From positions 186,001-250,000 of the forward strand of contig NZ_JAMJWE010000003.1 of the NCBI RefSeq assembly GCF_023554105.1: DNA of 64,000 nt, written 5' to 3'. The position numbers and the translations under genes are program-made. This DNA comes from Brucella sp. 21LCYQ03. GTDB taxonomy: Bacteria; Pseudomonadota; Alphaproteobacteria; Rhizobiales; Rhizobiaceae. Positions 46,913 to 55,866 of this stretch are shown here, one piece after another. How positions within the stretch are numbered: position 1 is the stretch's first letter; each line of letters opens with the position of its first letter. The notes under the pieces were generated by a model. It saw only the letters and a program-made list of their open reading frames with translations. It was not told where the DNA came from and ran no database searches.

Positions 46913-47109
46913 GTTCATCCGTTATGGATTACGGGCCTATTACGAAATTTCGATTACACTTCGCATTCCATATAGAGAGGTTAGACGCAAGCTGAAACCC
47001 TCTAAATTAATGCTAATGTTACACCACGGCGTTTTTCCCGCTATTCTTTGTGGAATGAACGCAATTTGTGGCAAAAATAGTCACTTATTTGTTTTGGCTA
47101 GAGCATCGC

Positions 47110-47132
47110 GCCCTGAAGAAAAACTACAGGGC
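47110..47132. repeat. hairpin downstream of dsbA, possible repeat remnant
   Basis: GCCCTG pairs with CAGGGC around an 11-base AT-rich loop, next to a TAGAGCATCGC sequence like the ends of the dispersed repeats. It lies 16 bases after the DsbA-like stop on the minus strand and could also be a weak terminator. Confidence 0.35.
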
Positions 47133-47147
47133 ACGCTGTCAATTGGC

Positions 47148-47948
47148 TCAGCTTTTATCAGCTGTACGTGCAGCAGCGATTCTTTCGATCAGACCTTCGG
47201 CACCGATTGCACCCGGAACCAGATCATTTCCGATGATATAAGACGGCGTTCCAGTGATGTTAAGCTTTTGTGCGAGCTGATAGGTTTCCTGAAAAGCCTT
47301 GGTGATTGCAGGATCTTTCATCTTCTCGCGCAGCTGGGCTTCATCCGCACCAAGCTTGACTGCGTCAGCGATAGCCGAAGCCTCGGTTGCGCGCTCCTGT
47401 GCGCCCAAGAGAACTTCATGATACTCGACATATTTTTCTGGCATCAAAGCTTTGAACGCCTGTGCCACTACATGTGCACGCATGGAATCCGGGCCGAGGA
47501 TCGGGAATTCCTTCATAACGAAGCGAACATTCTTATCATTTTTGAGGATCGCTTCCATATCGGGCAGGGCGCGTTTGCAATAGCCGCAATTATAATCGAA
47601 AAACTCATAAACCGTGACGTCACCGTCTGGATTACCGAACACTGCGTCATGTGCAGGGTTGAAAAGCTGATCCTGACTGGAGGCCAGAACCTGCTTCACC
47701 TGTTCTTGAGCAGCTTCTGCCTGCTTGGTTTCAAGTGCAGTCTGCACTTCGACCATTATTTCCGGGTTCTGCAACAGATAATTGCGCACAATGCTCTCGA
47801 CAGCCTGTTGGGTCATCGCAGGTGCTGCCGCCGCCTCAATCGGGGCAACTGGCGCTTGATGCTTCTCAGTGCCTGCAAAATAGCCGAGAGCGAGGGCTCC
47901 GGCACCAATGATGCCGCCTGCCAATCCGCCTAAAATTACGTTCTTCAT
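47148..47948 (-). CDS. DsbA-family thiol:disulfide oxidoreductase
   Basis: 266 residues. An N-terminal membrane or signal segment (VILGGLAGGIIGAGALALGYFAG), an Ala-rich spacer and a helical stretch (about 45-95) precede a thioredoxin fold with the active site Cys121-Gly-Tyr-Cys124 in EFFDYNCGYCKRALPDM and the cis-Pro loop GTPSYIIGN. This is the DsbA/BdbD-like group that oxidises or isomerises envelope proteins. It follows the M48 protease gene by about 63 bases on the same strand. Confidence 0.88.
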   Translation of the reverse strand: MKNVILGGLAGGIIGAGALALGYFAGTEKHQAPVAPIEAAAAPAMTQQAVESIVRNYLLQNPEIMVEVQTALETKQAEAAQEQVKQVLASSQDQLFNPAHDAVFGNPDGDVTVYEFFDYNCGYCKRALPDMEAILKNDKNVRFVMKEFPILGPDSMRAHVVAQAFKALMPEKYVEYHEVLLGAQERATEASAIADAVKLGADEAQLREKMKDPAITKAFQETYQLAQKLNITGTPSYIIGNDLVPGAIGAEGLIERIAAARTADKS

Positions 47949-48011
47949 ATTGATCACTTTCTTACGTTCTGAAAAACCGCTCAGACAATTCTCAATTGGA
48001 ATGTCTTAGGA

Positions 48012-49430
48012 TTATTTTTTCTTCGCTTTGGCGTTGATGATGTCTTGCGCGCGCAGCCAGTCGGGCGTTCCCCGCTTCATCTGCTTTTGAGCGCGAATAG
48101 CAAAAATCTGGGCCTGCTGTAGGTTGCCGGAATAGTAGTTCATGTCTGCCGTTGCAAGATCAGCACGCGCCATATCGCCAGACTGGCCATAAGCCTGTGC
48201 GAGATAACCATATCCTCCCGGAAATTCTGGGTCGGCTGCAATCCCTGCTTTTAGCTCCTTGATTGCATTAGGCATATTAGCTTTGGTGCCAGTCAGCATT
48301 AAAGCGCGACCATAGCTCATCCGCAGCAATGGTGACTTGCGCGTGTCCAATGCAACGGCGCGCTGGAATGCTTTTGCAGCACCTTGAGCGTCGTTTGCCT
48401 TAATCAGCACTTCGCCCATCATTTCGTGGAAATACGGATTTTTTGGCTGTTCTTTAATCAGCGCTTCGAACTTCGGAATTGCGGAACGTGCCGAGCCATT
48501 CAGGTATGTCGTGATTGCACTGCCGTAACGCGCTGGCAAGCCACCGGGATTGGCTTTGAACATGCGTTGCAATGCGCCCATATTGTTAGAATAGGCAGCA
48601 ATTTTAGCACGTGCCATATCATGTCGAAGCTGGAGTGCTGCTGAGTCCGTCTTGTTGTAATTCGGACTCTTTTTTGCGAGTTCTTCCAGATTAGCAATGC
48701 GTTCGCGCGGCAAGGGATGGCTAATGCGATACTGATCGATCTGCGTGCCGGAAAGCGAAAGTGCAGAAGCAAAGCGCTGGAATGTATCAAGCATTCCTTT
48801 GGTGGACTGGCCGGTTGCATTAAGATAATTCACCGCCAGACGGTCCGCGGTGATTTCTTCAGTGCGCTGATAGCTCAACAGACTGCGCATCGCCATTTCA
48901 TTACTACCCATGGCAATGCCACCGCCTGCACCCGCAGCGCCGCTACTGCCTGATGCAGCACCCGCAACACCAACACCAACGCCAAGCAACATGCCGATAA
49001 CGGCCATGGTGCGGGCACGGCTTAATTGTTCACGCAAACGATCCTGATGGCCACCAGCGATGTGGCCAGCTTCATGCGCAATTACGCCGATAATTTCATT
49101 GGGCGTTTCGGACTGCATGATCGCGCCGGTATTGATGAAAATACGGCGTCCATCAACAAAAGCATTGAAGCTTTGGGAGTTGACGAGAATGACGCGGACG
49201 CCGCGTCCACCCAGATTAGCTGCTTTGAGGATTGGTCCAGCATAATCCGCAACAAGCGCTTCAATTTCAGCATCGCGCACAATCGGAACGCCGCCACCGC
49301 GCGACTGAGCCTGTGCAGGCAATACGCCCGTAACGCCGATAGCAAGAGCCGCAAAAGCGGCTACGGAACGGCGGATGACACGGCGGAAAGAAAACGCTTC
49401 CATCGGAAAAGTTGCAGACATGCTCCCCAT
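48012..49430 (-). CDS. periplasmic M48 metalloprotease with TPR repeats (BepA-like)
   Basis: About 472 residues. A signal peptide (VAAFAALAIGVTGVLPAQAQ) is followed by the M48 domain with HExxH in GVIAHEAGHIAGGHQDR and the downstream Glu in RTEEITADRLAVNYL. C-terminal TPR-like helices (about 310-450) follow. BepA-type proteins degrade or assist outer-membrane proteins such as LptD. The start is uncertain; GAGAGG favours the ATG at 49430 over 49442 or 49421. The DsbA-like gene downstream fits a shared role in envelope protein quality. Confidence 0.87.
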   Translation of the reverse strand: MGSMSATFPMEAFSFRRVIRRSVAAFAALAIGVTGVLPAQAQSRGGGVPIVRDAEIEALVADYAGPILKAANLGGRGVRVILVNSQSFNAFVDGRRIFINTGAIMQSETPNEIIGVIAHEAGHIAGGHQDRLREQLSRARTMAVIGMLLGVGVGVAGAASGSSGAAGAGGGIAMGSNEMAMRSLLSYQRTEEITADRLAVNYLNATGQSTKGMLDTFQRFASALSLSGTQIDQYRISHPLPRERIANLEELAKKSPNYNKTDSAALQLRHDMARAKIAAYSNNMGALQRMFKANPGGLPARYGSAITTYLNGSARSAIPKFEALIKEQPKNPYFHEMMGEVLIKANDAQGAAKAFQRAVALDTRKSPLLRMSYGRALMLTGTKANMPNAIKELKAGIAADPEFPGGYGYLAQAYGQSGDMARADLATADMNYYSGNLQQAQIFAIRAQKQMKRGTPDWLRAQDIINAKAKKK

Positions 49431-49604
49431 TATGCCTCTCATCCTGCTTAAAAGAAAATGATGCGAATCTTAAAGGTCAAATGTACTTTAAGGACTTTAT
49501 CTCAATCTTCATCGCTGTTTTTGCCAAAGCCGCTGTTGCTTTACCAATCCGGCGATTATAGGGCGAGGGAGTAACATTGCATTCCCTGCATCTTGGAGAC
49601 TAAG

Positions 49605-50768
49605 TTGAATACTCTTTCAAACCGAAGCGCGGTCGAACCGTTTCACGCCATGGATGTTCTGGCGGAGGCCAATCGTCGTCGTGCGGCGGGCCATCCGATA
49701 ATTTCGATGGCAGTAGGCCAACCAGCAGACCCTGCGCCGCAAACCGTGCGGCTGGCTGCGGAACGCGCCCTGAAAGATGGTCGCATCGGTTACACCGATG
49801 CACTTGGTCTCATCGAACTGCGTGAGGCGATTGCTGCGCATTATGAACAGAGCTATGGCGTATCCGTTTCGCCCCAGCGCATTGCGATTACCACAGGCTC
49901 GTCGGCAGCGTTTAATCTGGCATTTCTGGTCTATTTCGACCCGGGCGACCGTGTTGCAATCACGCGTCCGGGTTATCCGGCCTATCGCAACATTCTGACA
50001 GCGCTCGGCCTTGAAGTGGTTGAAATCGCCAATGAAGGCGGCGCATCAGGCGCGCTTACTGCTCAGGCACTAGCTGCCGCACACGCCGAAAAGCCGTTGA
50101 AGGGTGTGCTTTTTGCAAGCCCAGCCAACCCAACGGGTGCCGTGATCGATAAACCAGAACTCAAGGCAATCATCGAAACGGCTCAGGAACTGGGCATTCG
50201 CGTTATTTCTGACGAAATTTATCACCGCCTTTCTTATGAAGCGGAAGATGTAACGGCCTTGCAGATTTCAGATGATGTGACGATCATCAACTCGTTCTCA
50301 AAATATTATTGCATGACCGGTTGGCGCATTGGCTGGATGGTGTTGCCGGAAGCTGATGTCCGTGCAATCGAGTGCCTCGGGCAGAGCCTTTATATTTCAG
50401 CGCCTGAACTTTCGCAGCGCGCTGCAATCGAAGCATTCAATGCGACTGCGGAACTGGAGCGCGTGAAAGATCGCTATCGCCAGAACCGCAAAATCCTGCT
50501 CGATCACCTTCCAAGAATGGGATTGAGCCTTGCAGCGCCGATGGATGGCGCATTCTACGCCTATTGTGATGTTTCGCGCTTCACCAATGACAGTATGGAA
50601 TTTGCACGTCGCATGATCGCCGAAACGAATATTGCCGCTACGCCGGGACGTGATTTCGATCCGATCGATGGTCATCGAACCATGCGCTTTTCCTATGCGG
50701 GAAGCATCGACGAAATAGATGAAGTAGTACGTCGCCTTGAAGCATGGTTGCCACAGCAAAAGGCCTGA
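49605..50768 (+). CDS. class I/II pyridoxal-phosphate aminotransferase
   Basis: 387 residues, fold-type I. The PLP lysine is in INSFSKYYCMTGWRIGW; FASPANPTGAVI, ISDEIYHRLSYE and the C-terminal MRFSYAGSIDEIDE are typical of AspC-like enzymes. The amino donor and product are not deducible. The TTG at 49605 has GGAGA 5-6 bases upstream and is preferred to the in-frame TTG at 49593. A bidirectional terminator separates it from rne. Confidence 0.87.
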   Translation: MNTLSNRSAVEPFHAMDVLAEANRRRAAGHPIISMAVGQPADPAPQTVRLAAERALKDGRIGYTDALGLIELREAIAAHYEQSYGVSVSPQRIAITTGSSAAFNLAFLVYFDPGDRVAITRPGYPAYRNILTALGLEVVEIANEGGASGALTAQALAAAHAEKPLKGVLFASPANPTGAVIDKPELKAIIETAQELGIRVISDEIYHRLSYEAEDVTALQISDDVTIINSFSKYYCMTGWRIGWMVLPEADVRAIECLGQSLYISAPELSQRAAIEAFNATAELERVKDRYRQNRKILLDHLPRMGLSLAAPMDGAFYAYCDVSRFTNDSMEFARRMIAETNIAATPGRDFDPIDGHRTMRFSYAGSIDEIDEVVRRLEAWLPQQKA

Positions 50769-50780
50769 ACGTAAAAGCAC

Positions 50781-50815
50781 CAGAGCGCTTCACACTTTTC
50801 TGGGCGCGATCTAAA
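50781..50815. repeat. partial dispersed-repeat remnant
   Basis: AGAGCGCTTCACACTTTTCTGGGCGCGATCT-like sequence shares the AGAGCG end and the ACTTTTC core of rhizobial intergenic repeats. It sits just before the terminator. The match is partial. Confidence 0.3.
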
Positions 50816-50820
50816 CTAAA

Positions 50821-50850
50821 AAGAAAACCGGCGCTTCCGCCGGTTTTCTT
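50821..50850 (+). terminator. bidirectional terminator between the aminotransferase gene and rne
   Basis: AAGAAAACCGGCG pairs with CGCCGGTTTTCTT, 13 base pairs with a 4-base loop, between convergent genes. Confidence 0.9.
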
Positions 50851-50877
50851 ATATTCTGCATCAGAGTTTGGCCGGGC

Positions 50878-53673
50878 TTAGAAAAAGCCCTTTTTCTGCC
50901 ACCAGCCGCCGCGCTTCGGCTTCTGTTCCTCTGTTTCACTGGATGTAACCACAGGCTCAGTGACCTTTTCAGGTTCTGCAACCTTCTTTGGTTCCTCAAC
51001 AACTGCGACTTCCGCTTCAACTGACACGTCTTCGGCTTCTGGCTTAGCAGCCGCTTTGCGGGTACGGCGCTTCGGCTTTGCAGTCTCAACTTCTTCCGTT
51101 GATACCGCTGCTTCAGCCGTTACGTCCTCTTCAGTGGTCTTCTTGCGACCGCGCGTCTTGCGCGCAGGCTTGGCTGGTTCTTCGACCGGATCTGCCGCAA
51201 CAACATCGTCATTCGCAGCTTCTTCGCTCTTTGCAGCCTTGCGACCACGCGGCTTGCGTGCTGGCTTTGCTGCCTTTTCGTCTGCTTCAGCAACAGCGGC
51301 TGGCTCAATTGCAACAGGTGTTTCAATGGTCACGGTTTCGATCGCCACCACTTCGTTGACAACGACTTCAGCAGCGTTTTCCTCAACCCGTGAAGGAATG
51401 ACTGGCGTATAGCCAACAAACTCTGGATCAGGAACTTTCTTAGCGTGAAAGTCATCTTCACGACGATTTTTGCGACCTCCGCGGCGACCACGACGACGCT
51501 TCTTGCGACGATCTTCTTCGCTCAGCGAACCATTGCTTGGCGATGATTTGTCTTCATCATCATCGTCGTCCGACGCTTCCGAACCGGAATCTGCCTGTGC
51601 TGACTGCTCGCCACCTTCACGATCGCGACCACCGCGACGACGGCGACGCTTACGGCGCTTGCGATCACCTTCTTCGCTGCTTTCTTCGCGAGCAGGTGCC
51701 TCAGCGGCGATTTCTTCTTCGGGCTCATCCTCGTCCAGCGGAATATCCGGATCGTTCAGATCATCTTCATAGACGATTGGAGCAGCAGGATGAATTGTGA
51801 TTGGGCGTGTCGATGGCGCACCCTTGTCGATGACAAAATGCTGATGACCAACGCTATCGTCTGCATCAACGCTGATTGCAGCGCCGAAGCGACCCTCCAG
51901 CTCTGCCAGCAATTCGCGCTTATTGTTCAGTACGTAAAGCGCTGAAGCAACCGGAGTGCGAACAGTGATGTCATAGCCCGAATGGCGCAGAAGATAATCT
52001 TCAATGCCACGAATGATATGCAGCGCCATGGACGAGTCTGAGCGAACATGACCAGTTCCGCCGCAATGCTGGCACACCTGCATCGTGCTTTCGAGCACTG
52101 ATGCACGAATGCGCTGACGCGACATTTCGAGAAGACCGAAATGCGAAATGCGGCCAACCTGAATGCGGGCGCGATCGTCTTTCAGGCAATCCTTCATCTT
52201 CTTTTCGACAGCGCGGTTGTTGCGCTTTTCTTCCATGTCGATGAAGTCGACGACAATAAGACCGGCAAGATCGCGTAGACGAAGCTGACGCGCGACTTCT
52301 TCAGCCGCTTCCAGATTGGTCTGAAGTGCGGTGTCTTCAATCGAATGCTCACGGGTCGAGCGACCCGAGTTGACGTCGATTGCAACCAGAGCTTCGGTCT
52401 GATTGATAATGAGATAACCGCCAGATTTCAGCGTAACCTGTGGCACGAGCATGCGATCGAGCTGTGCTTCCAGACCATAGCGCGTGAAAACCGGAACCTG
52501 TTCGCGGTACGGCTGAACAACTTTTGCATGCGTTGGCATCAGCATACGCATGAACTCTTTTGCTTCGCGATAGCCGGTCTCACCGGCAACGAGAATTTCC
52601 GAGATTTCCTTGTTGTAGAGATCTCGGATCGAGCGCTTGATCAGACTGCCTTCTTCATAAACGAGCGAAGGAGCCGTTGATTGCAGTGTCAGCGTGCGGA
52701 CATTTTCCCACATACGCATTAGATATTCGTAGTCGCGCTTGACTTCCTGCTTTGTGCGATTGGCACCAGCGGTACGCAAGATCACGCCCATGCCCTGCGG
52801 CACTTCGAGTTCTTTGACGATATCTTTAAGACGCTTGCGATCCTGAATATTGGTGATTTTGCGCGAAATACCGCCACCGCGTGCTGTGTTTGGCATCAGC
52901 ACCGAGTAACGACCAGCAAGTGACAGATAGGTCGTAAGAGCTGCGCCTTTATTGCCGCGCTCTTCCTTCACCACCTGAACCAGAATGATCTGGCGGCGCT
53001 TAATCACTTCCTGAATGTTGTACTGACGACGATTGGTGCGAACATGCGATGGAAGCTCTTCCATGGCGTCTTCGGAACCAACCGATTCAACCATGTCTTC
53101 TTCGTTTTCGACTTCGTTGTCTTCGTCATCGTCGCTATCGTTGGCTTCGATAGCTTCCGAAACAACATCACCAGCCAGATTCATCAAAGCGATGGCAGGT
53201 GTACCAGCGACATAATTTACGAATGCCGGACCAACTGGCTCTGCAGCAGGTACTCCGTTTTTAGCGACGTTACCCTGCTGTCCACCATGCTGGCCATCGC
53301 GACGGCCGCGACGACGATGGCGGCGGGAACGGTCATTGTTCTTCGCCTTTGGCTCGTCGTCTTCGTCTTCATCTTCGGCGCGCGCAGCTTTGGCTTCTGC
53401 TTCGAGAAGAGCAAGGCGATCAGCAACCGGGATCTGATAATAATCAGGATGGATTTCAGAGAATGCAAGGAAGCCATGGCGATTGCCGCCATATTCCACG
53501 AATGCAGCCTGAAGGGATGGTTCGACGCGGGTGACGCGTGCGAGATAGATATTTCCCTTTAGTTGCTTCTTATGTTCCGACTCAAAGTCGAATTCTTCAA
53601 TTTTGTTTCCGCGCGTCACGATAACGCGCGTCTCCTCCGGGTGGGAGGCATCGATAAGCATTTTGTTGGACAT
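50878..53673 (-). CDS. rne: ribonuclease E
   Basis: 931 residues. The N-terminal half holds the S1 domain (KGNIYLARVTRVEPSLQAAFVEYG, split by a long acidic/basic insert of about 190 residues), the 5'-sensor and RNase H-like regions, the catalytic Asp segment GLIVVDFIDMEEKRNN and a zinc link CQHCGGTGHVRS. The C-terminal 300 residues are low-complexity, first Arg-rich (RKRRKRRRRRGGRDR), then Lys/Ala/Glu-rich, ending in KRGGWWQKKGFF: a degradosome scaffold that binds RNA and partners. The ATG at 53673 (MSNKMLIDASHPEE) is the family start. Upstream are more than 600 bases without a gene, possibly an autoregulatory leader. Confidence 0.93.
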   Translation of the reverse strand: MSNKMLIDASHPEETRVIVTRGNKIEEFDFESEHKKQLKGNIYLARVTRVEPSLQAAFVEYGGNRHGFLAFSEIHPDYYQIPVADRLALLEAEAKAARAEDEDEDDEPKAKNNDRSRRHRRRGRRDGQHGGQQGNVAKNGVPAAEPVGPAFVNYVAGTPAIALMNLAGDVVSEAIEANDSDDDEDNEVENEEDMVESVGSEDAMEELPSHVRTNRRQYNIQEVIKRRQIILVQVVKEERGNKGAALTTYLSLAGRYSVLMPNTARGGGISRKITNIQDRKRLKDIVKELEVPQGMGVILRTAGANRTKQEVKRDYEYLMRMWENVRTLTLQSTAPSLVYEEGSLIKRSIRDLYNKEISEILVAGETGYREAKEFMRMLMPTHAKVVQPYREQVPVFTRYGLEAQLDRMLVPQVTLKSGGYLIINQTEALVAIDVNSGRSTREHSIEDTALQTNLEAAEEVARQLRLRDLAGLIVVDFIDMEEKRNNRAVEKKMKDCLKDDRARIQVGRISHFGLLEMSRQRIRASVLESTMQVCQHCGGTGHVRSDSSMALHIIRGIEDYLLRHSGYDITVRTPVASALYVLNNKRELLAELEGRFGAAISVDADDSVGHQHFVIDKGAPSTRPITIHPAAPIVYEDDLNDPDIPLDEDEPEEEIAAEAPAREESSEEGDRKRRKRRRRRGGRDREGGEQSAQADSGSEASDDDDDEDKSSPSNGSLSEEDRRKKRRRGRRGGRKNRREDDFHAKKVPDPEFVGYTPVIPSRVEENAAEVVVNEVVAIETVTIETPVAIEPAAVAEADEKAAKPARKPRGRKAAKSEEAANDDVVAADPVEEPAKPARKTRGRKKTTEEDVTAEAAVSTEEVETAKPKRRTRKAAAKPEAEDVSVEAEVAVVEEPKKVAEPEKVTEPVVTSSETEEQKPKRGGWWQKKGFF

Positions 53674-54349
53674 AATTGTCTTTCTTACCGGCGCTAAGAC
53701 GCAAGCCGCGTGCGCCGGACGAAACCCTGAAGGCTGTCGTCCTGGCTGGGGAGCATCTGCCGGATGATATTGGGTTCGTTGGAACAAAAGCTGCTGTGTC
53801 TGCGCGCGATGGCCAACTGGCGATCACGGTCTTCAGGCTTGCAATGGTCAGTCTTGCTTGACCCATAGCTGTTCCGTTCGAAACGACCTCATATATGGCC
53901 CGAAAAAGCCGGGCCGACCTGTTTGCTCTTTTCAGAGCGTTGGCGACAGCGCGTATCCATGCGCAGTCGGCCGATCAAAAAACGGAGGCGGCGGGGATGC
54001 CGTGTTCCGCTGAATTCTGTGCGGGCTAGGGGGTAGTGAATACCATACACCACTGTTTTAGCTATCTTTCGTCGCGATCCGTATTGAAAACCGGCAAACG
54101 ATTCTGACAGCTATTCCAAAGCCTATTTAAGCTTTTATGGCGTCGTTCGCGCTATGACAAGTATGAATATCAGTTGACACCGTGATCGCAATTTTGCCGA
54201 AAGGTGATTATAGAAAGGGCAATGGCCTGTGCTGCCGGTCAAAAGCCGGGATCAAAGCCTTTGTTAACCATAATTTGATACGGTTTGATTGATCAAATGT
54301 ACGCATCCATATGCTTTGGCCCGAACGGTCAACTTTCGATGAATTCATA
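53674..54349 (-). other. long gene-free region upstream of rne and amiC
   Basis: About 640-680 bases with no supported ORF between divergent rne and amiC. On the rne strand a hairpin, GGCCCG/CGGGCC with loop GCTTTTT (53915-53897), lies about 225 bases before the start; much of 53674-54060 is GC-rich and structured. A long rne 5' leader used for feedback by RNase E cleavage is known in gamma-proteobacteria; here it is only inferred. Confidence 0.4.
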
Positions 54350-55624
54350 ATGTTTAGATCGCGAACACCTATGCATTGTCTGAGCCTGCAAAATATTGCC
54401 AGAAATAAAATGAACGCGCGGAATATGTTCGCGCTTCTTGTGATGCTCTGTGCTGCGTTTTTTCATATCGGGTCGGCAAAGGCTGCAAGTGATGCGCCGC
54501 TGTCTGCATTAACGTATCGTATGGCTGGCGATGATCTGCGTATGCGTGTTGTTGTGATGTTTGATCAGGAGCCGAAGTTTTCGACACTCCTTTTGGCTAA
54601 TCCTCATCGTCTGATCTTTGAACTGCCTGAAACACGTTTTGGCTTTGATGAGAATAGTCTTGCGGCGAGGGGGATTGTTTCGCGTGTCCGCTATGGCTCT
54701 GTTGGAAAGAATCGCTCGCGCCTCATTCTGACATTGCGCGGTCCGTTTGATGTCGAAAACGTTCAGGTGATTAAAAACGAGACGACTTCAGGGTATCGTC
54801 TTGTTGCTGACATTGTAGCGACTTCCGACCAGCAATTTGAAGCGAAGCTTGCGGCGCCGCACGATGTGGCTCGATCGACTGGCGTGAAAGCCGCATCGCC
54901 TGCGACAGGCAATGAAACACGTCCGTTTATCGTGATGATTGATCCGGGGCATGGCGGCATTGATAGCGGTGCTGAAAGCCTGAGCGGTATTAAAGAGAAG
55001 GATTTGACGCTCGCATTTGGACAAGAGTTACGTGATCGTCTCGCTAAAGAAAGCAATATCAAGGTTTTGATGACCCGTGATGACGACACGTTCCTGCGTT
55101 TGTCAGAACGGGTGCGTTTAGCGCGCCAGCATTCAGCTGATCTCTTTATCTCTATCCATGCGGATACGATTAATCAGGGAGATATTCGTGGCGCAACCGT
55201 TTATACAATCTCTGATAAGGCGTCGGACGCCGTTGCACGCGCTATGGCTGAGCGTGAAAACAAATCAGATAGCATAGCAGGTGCTGTTCCTGAGGAATTA
55301 CCCGAAGTCGCTGATATTCTGCTTGATTTGACACGCCGCGAAACCCATTCATTCTCTCTGAGCTTTGCTGAAAAAGTCATCCACTCGCTTCAGGGTGAAG
55401 TCAATCTGATCAATAACCCCCATCGTTTTGCCGGGTTTCAGGTTTTGCGGGCGCCCGATGTGCCATCAGTTTTGATTGAAATTGGCTATCTTTCTAATGC
55501 GGAAGACGAAAAACTGATAACCAGTCCGCAATGGCGTCAGAAGCTGGCGGACCGTATTGCTTTAGCTGTCAAAGCTTTTGAAGTTCAAAAACATCCGGAA
55601 ACTTTGTCAAAAAGACTCAATTAG
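54350..55624 (+). CDS. amiC: N-acetylmuramoyl-L-alanine amidase (AmiC-type)
   Basis: About 424 residues. A signal peptide (FALLVMLCAAFFHIGSAKA) leads to an AMIN domain (about 50-150, targets septal wall) and an Amidase_3 zinc domain: FIVMIDPGHGGIDSGA, LTLAFGQELRDRL, ISIHADTINQG and LIEIGYLSNAEDE. It cleaves stem peptides from glycan during division. The start is uncertain (54311, 54350 or a later ATG), with no strong ribosome site. mrcA follows, and an NlpD-type potential activator lies at 28.4-29.6 kb. Confidence 0.9.
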   Translation: MFRSRTPMHCLSLQNIARNKMNARNMFALLVMLCAAFFHIGSAKAASDAPLSALTYRMAGDDLRMRVVVMFDQEPKFSTLLLANPHRLIFELPETRFGFDENSLAARGIVSRVRYGSVGKNRSRLILTLRGPFDVENVQVIKNETTSGYRLVADIVATSDQQFEAKLAAPHDVARSTGVKAASPATGNETRPFIVMIDPGHGGIDSGAESLSGIKEKDLTLAFGQELRDRLAKESNIKVLMTRDDDTFLRLSERVRLARQHSADLFISIHADTINQGDIRGATVYTISDKASDAVARAMAERENKSDSIAGAVPEELPEVADILLDLTRRETHSFSLSFAEKVIHSLQGEVNLINNPHRFAGFQVLRAPDVPSVLIEIGYLSNAEDEKLITSPQWRQKLADRIALAVKAFEVQKHPETLSKRLN

Positions 55625-55806
55625 TGTAGTTTCTTCGGAATTATATCGGCATCGCCTCATAAGATGCACTGTTGCAACAGTATTGCTTATTTTTGTCAGC
55701 GTTTTCGTATTGTGTCGGTTTAATTGGTAAAAACTTGGAAACGATCTTGCCTTTGACGCATTTGATGGTCACTAACCCAATTGTTGGTAGAGCAGCTTTG
55801 ATCGGC

Positions 55807-55835
55807 GGAAGCATTTATATTGCTTCCTAGTTTTT
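55807..55835 (+). terminator. terminator-like hairpin between amiC and mrcA
   Basis: GGAAGCA pairs with TGCTTCC around a 7-base loop, then TAGTTTTTG. It lies only about 30 bases ahead of the mrcA start, so it may act as an attenuator. Confidence 0.5.
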
Positions 55836-55866
55836 GCGGGTAATCTGAAGGCGGGATTCCGGGTTT

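Noticed and set aside
53676-53861. 61-codon plus-strand ORF in the rne upstream region
   Set aside because: No ribosome-binding site, no recognisable family, and it overlaps the likely rne leader.
55793-55830. Possible short peptide gene before mrcA
   Set aside because: The roughly 20-codon frame has no ribosome site and its end coincides with the terminator-like hairpin.
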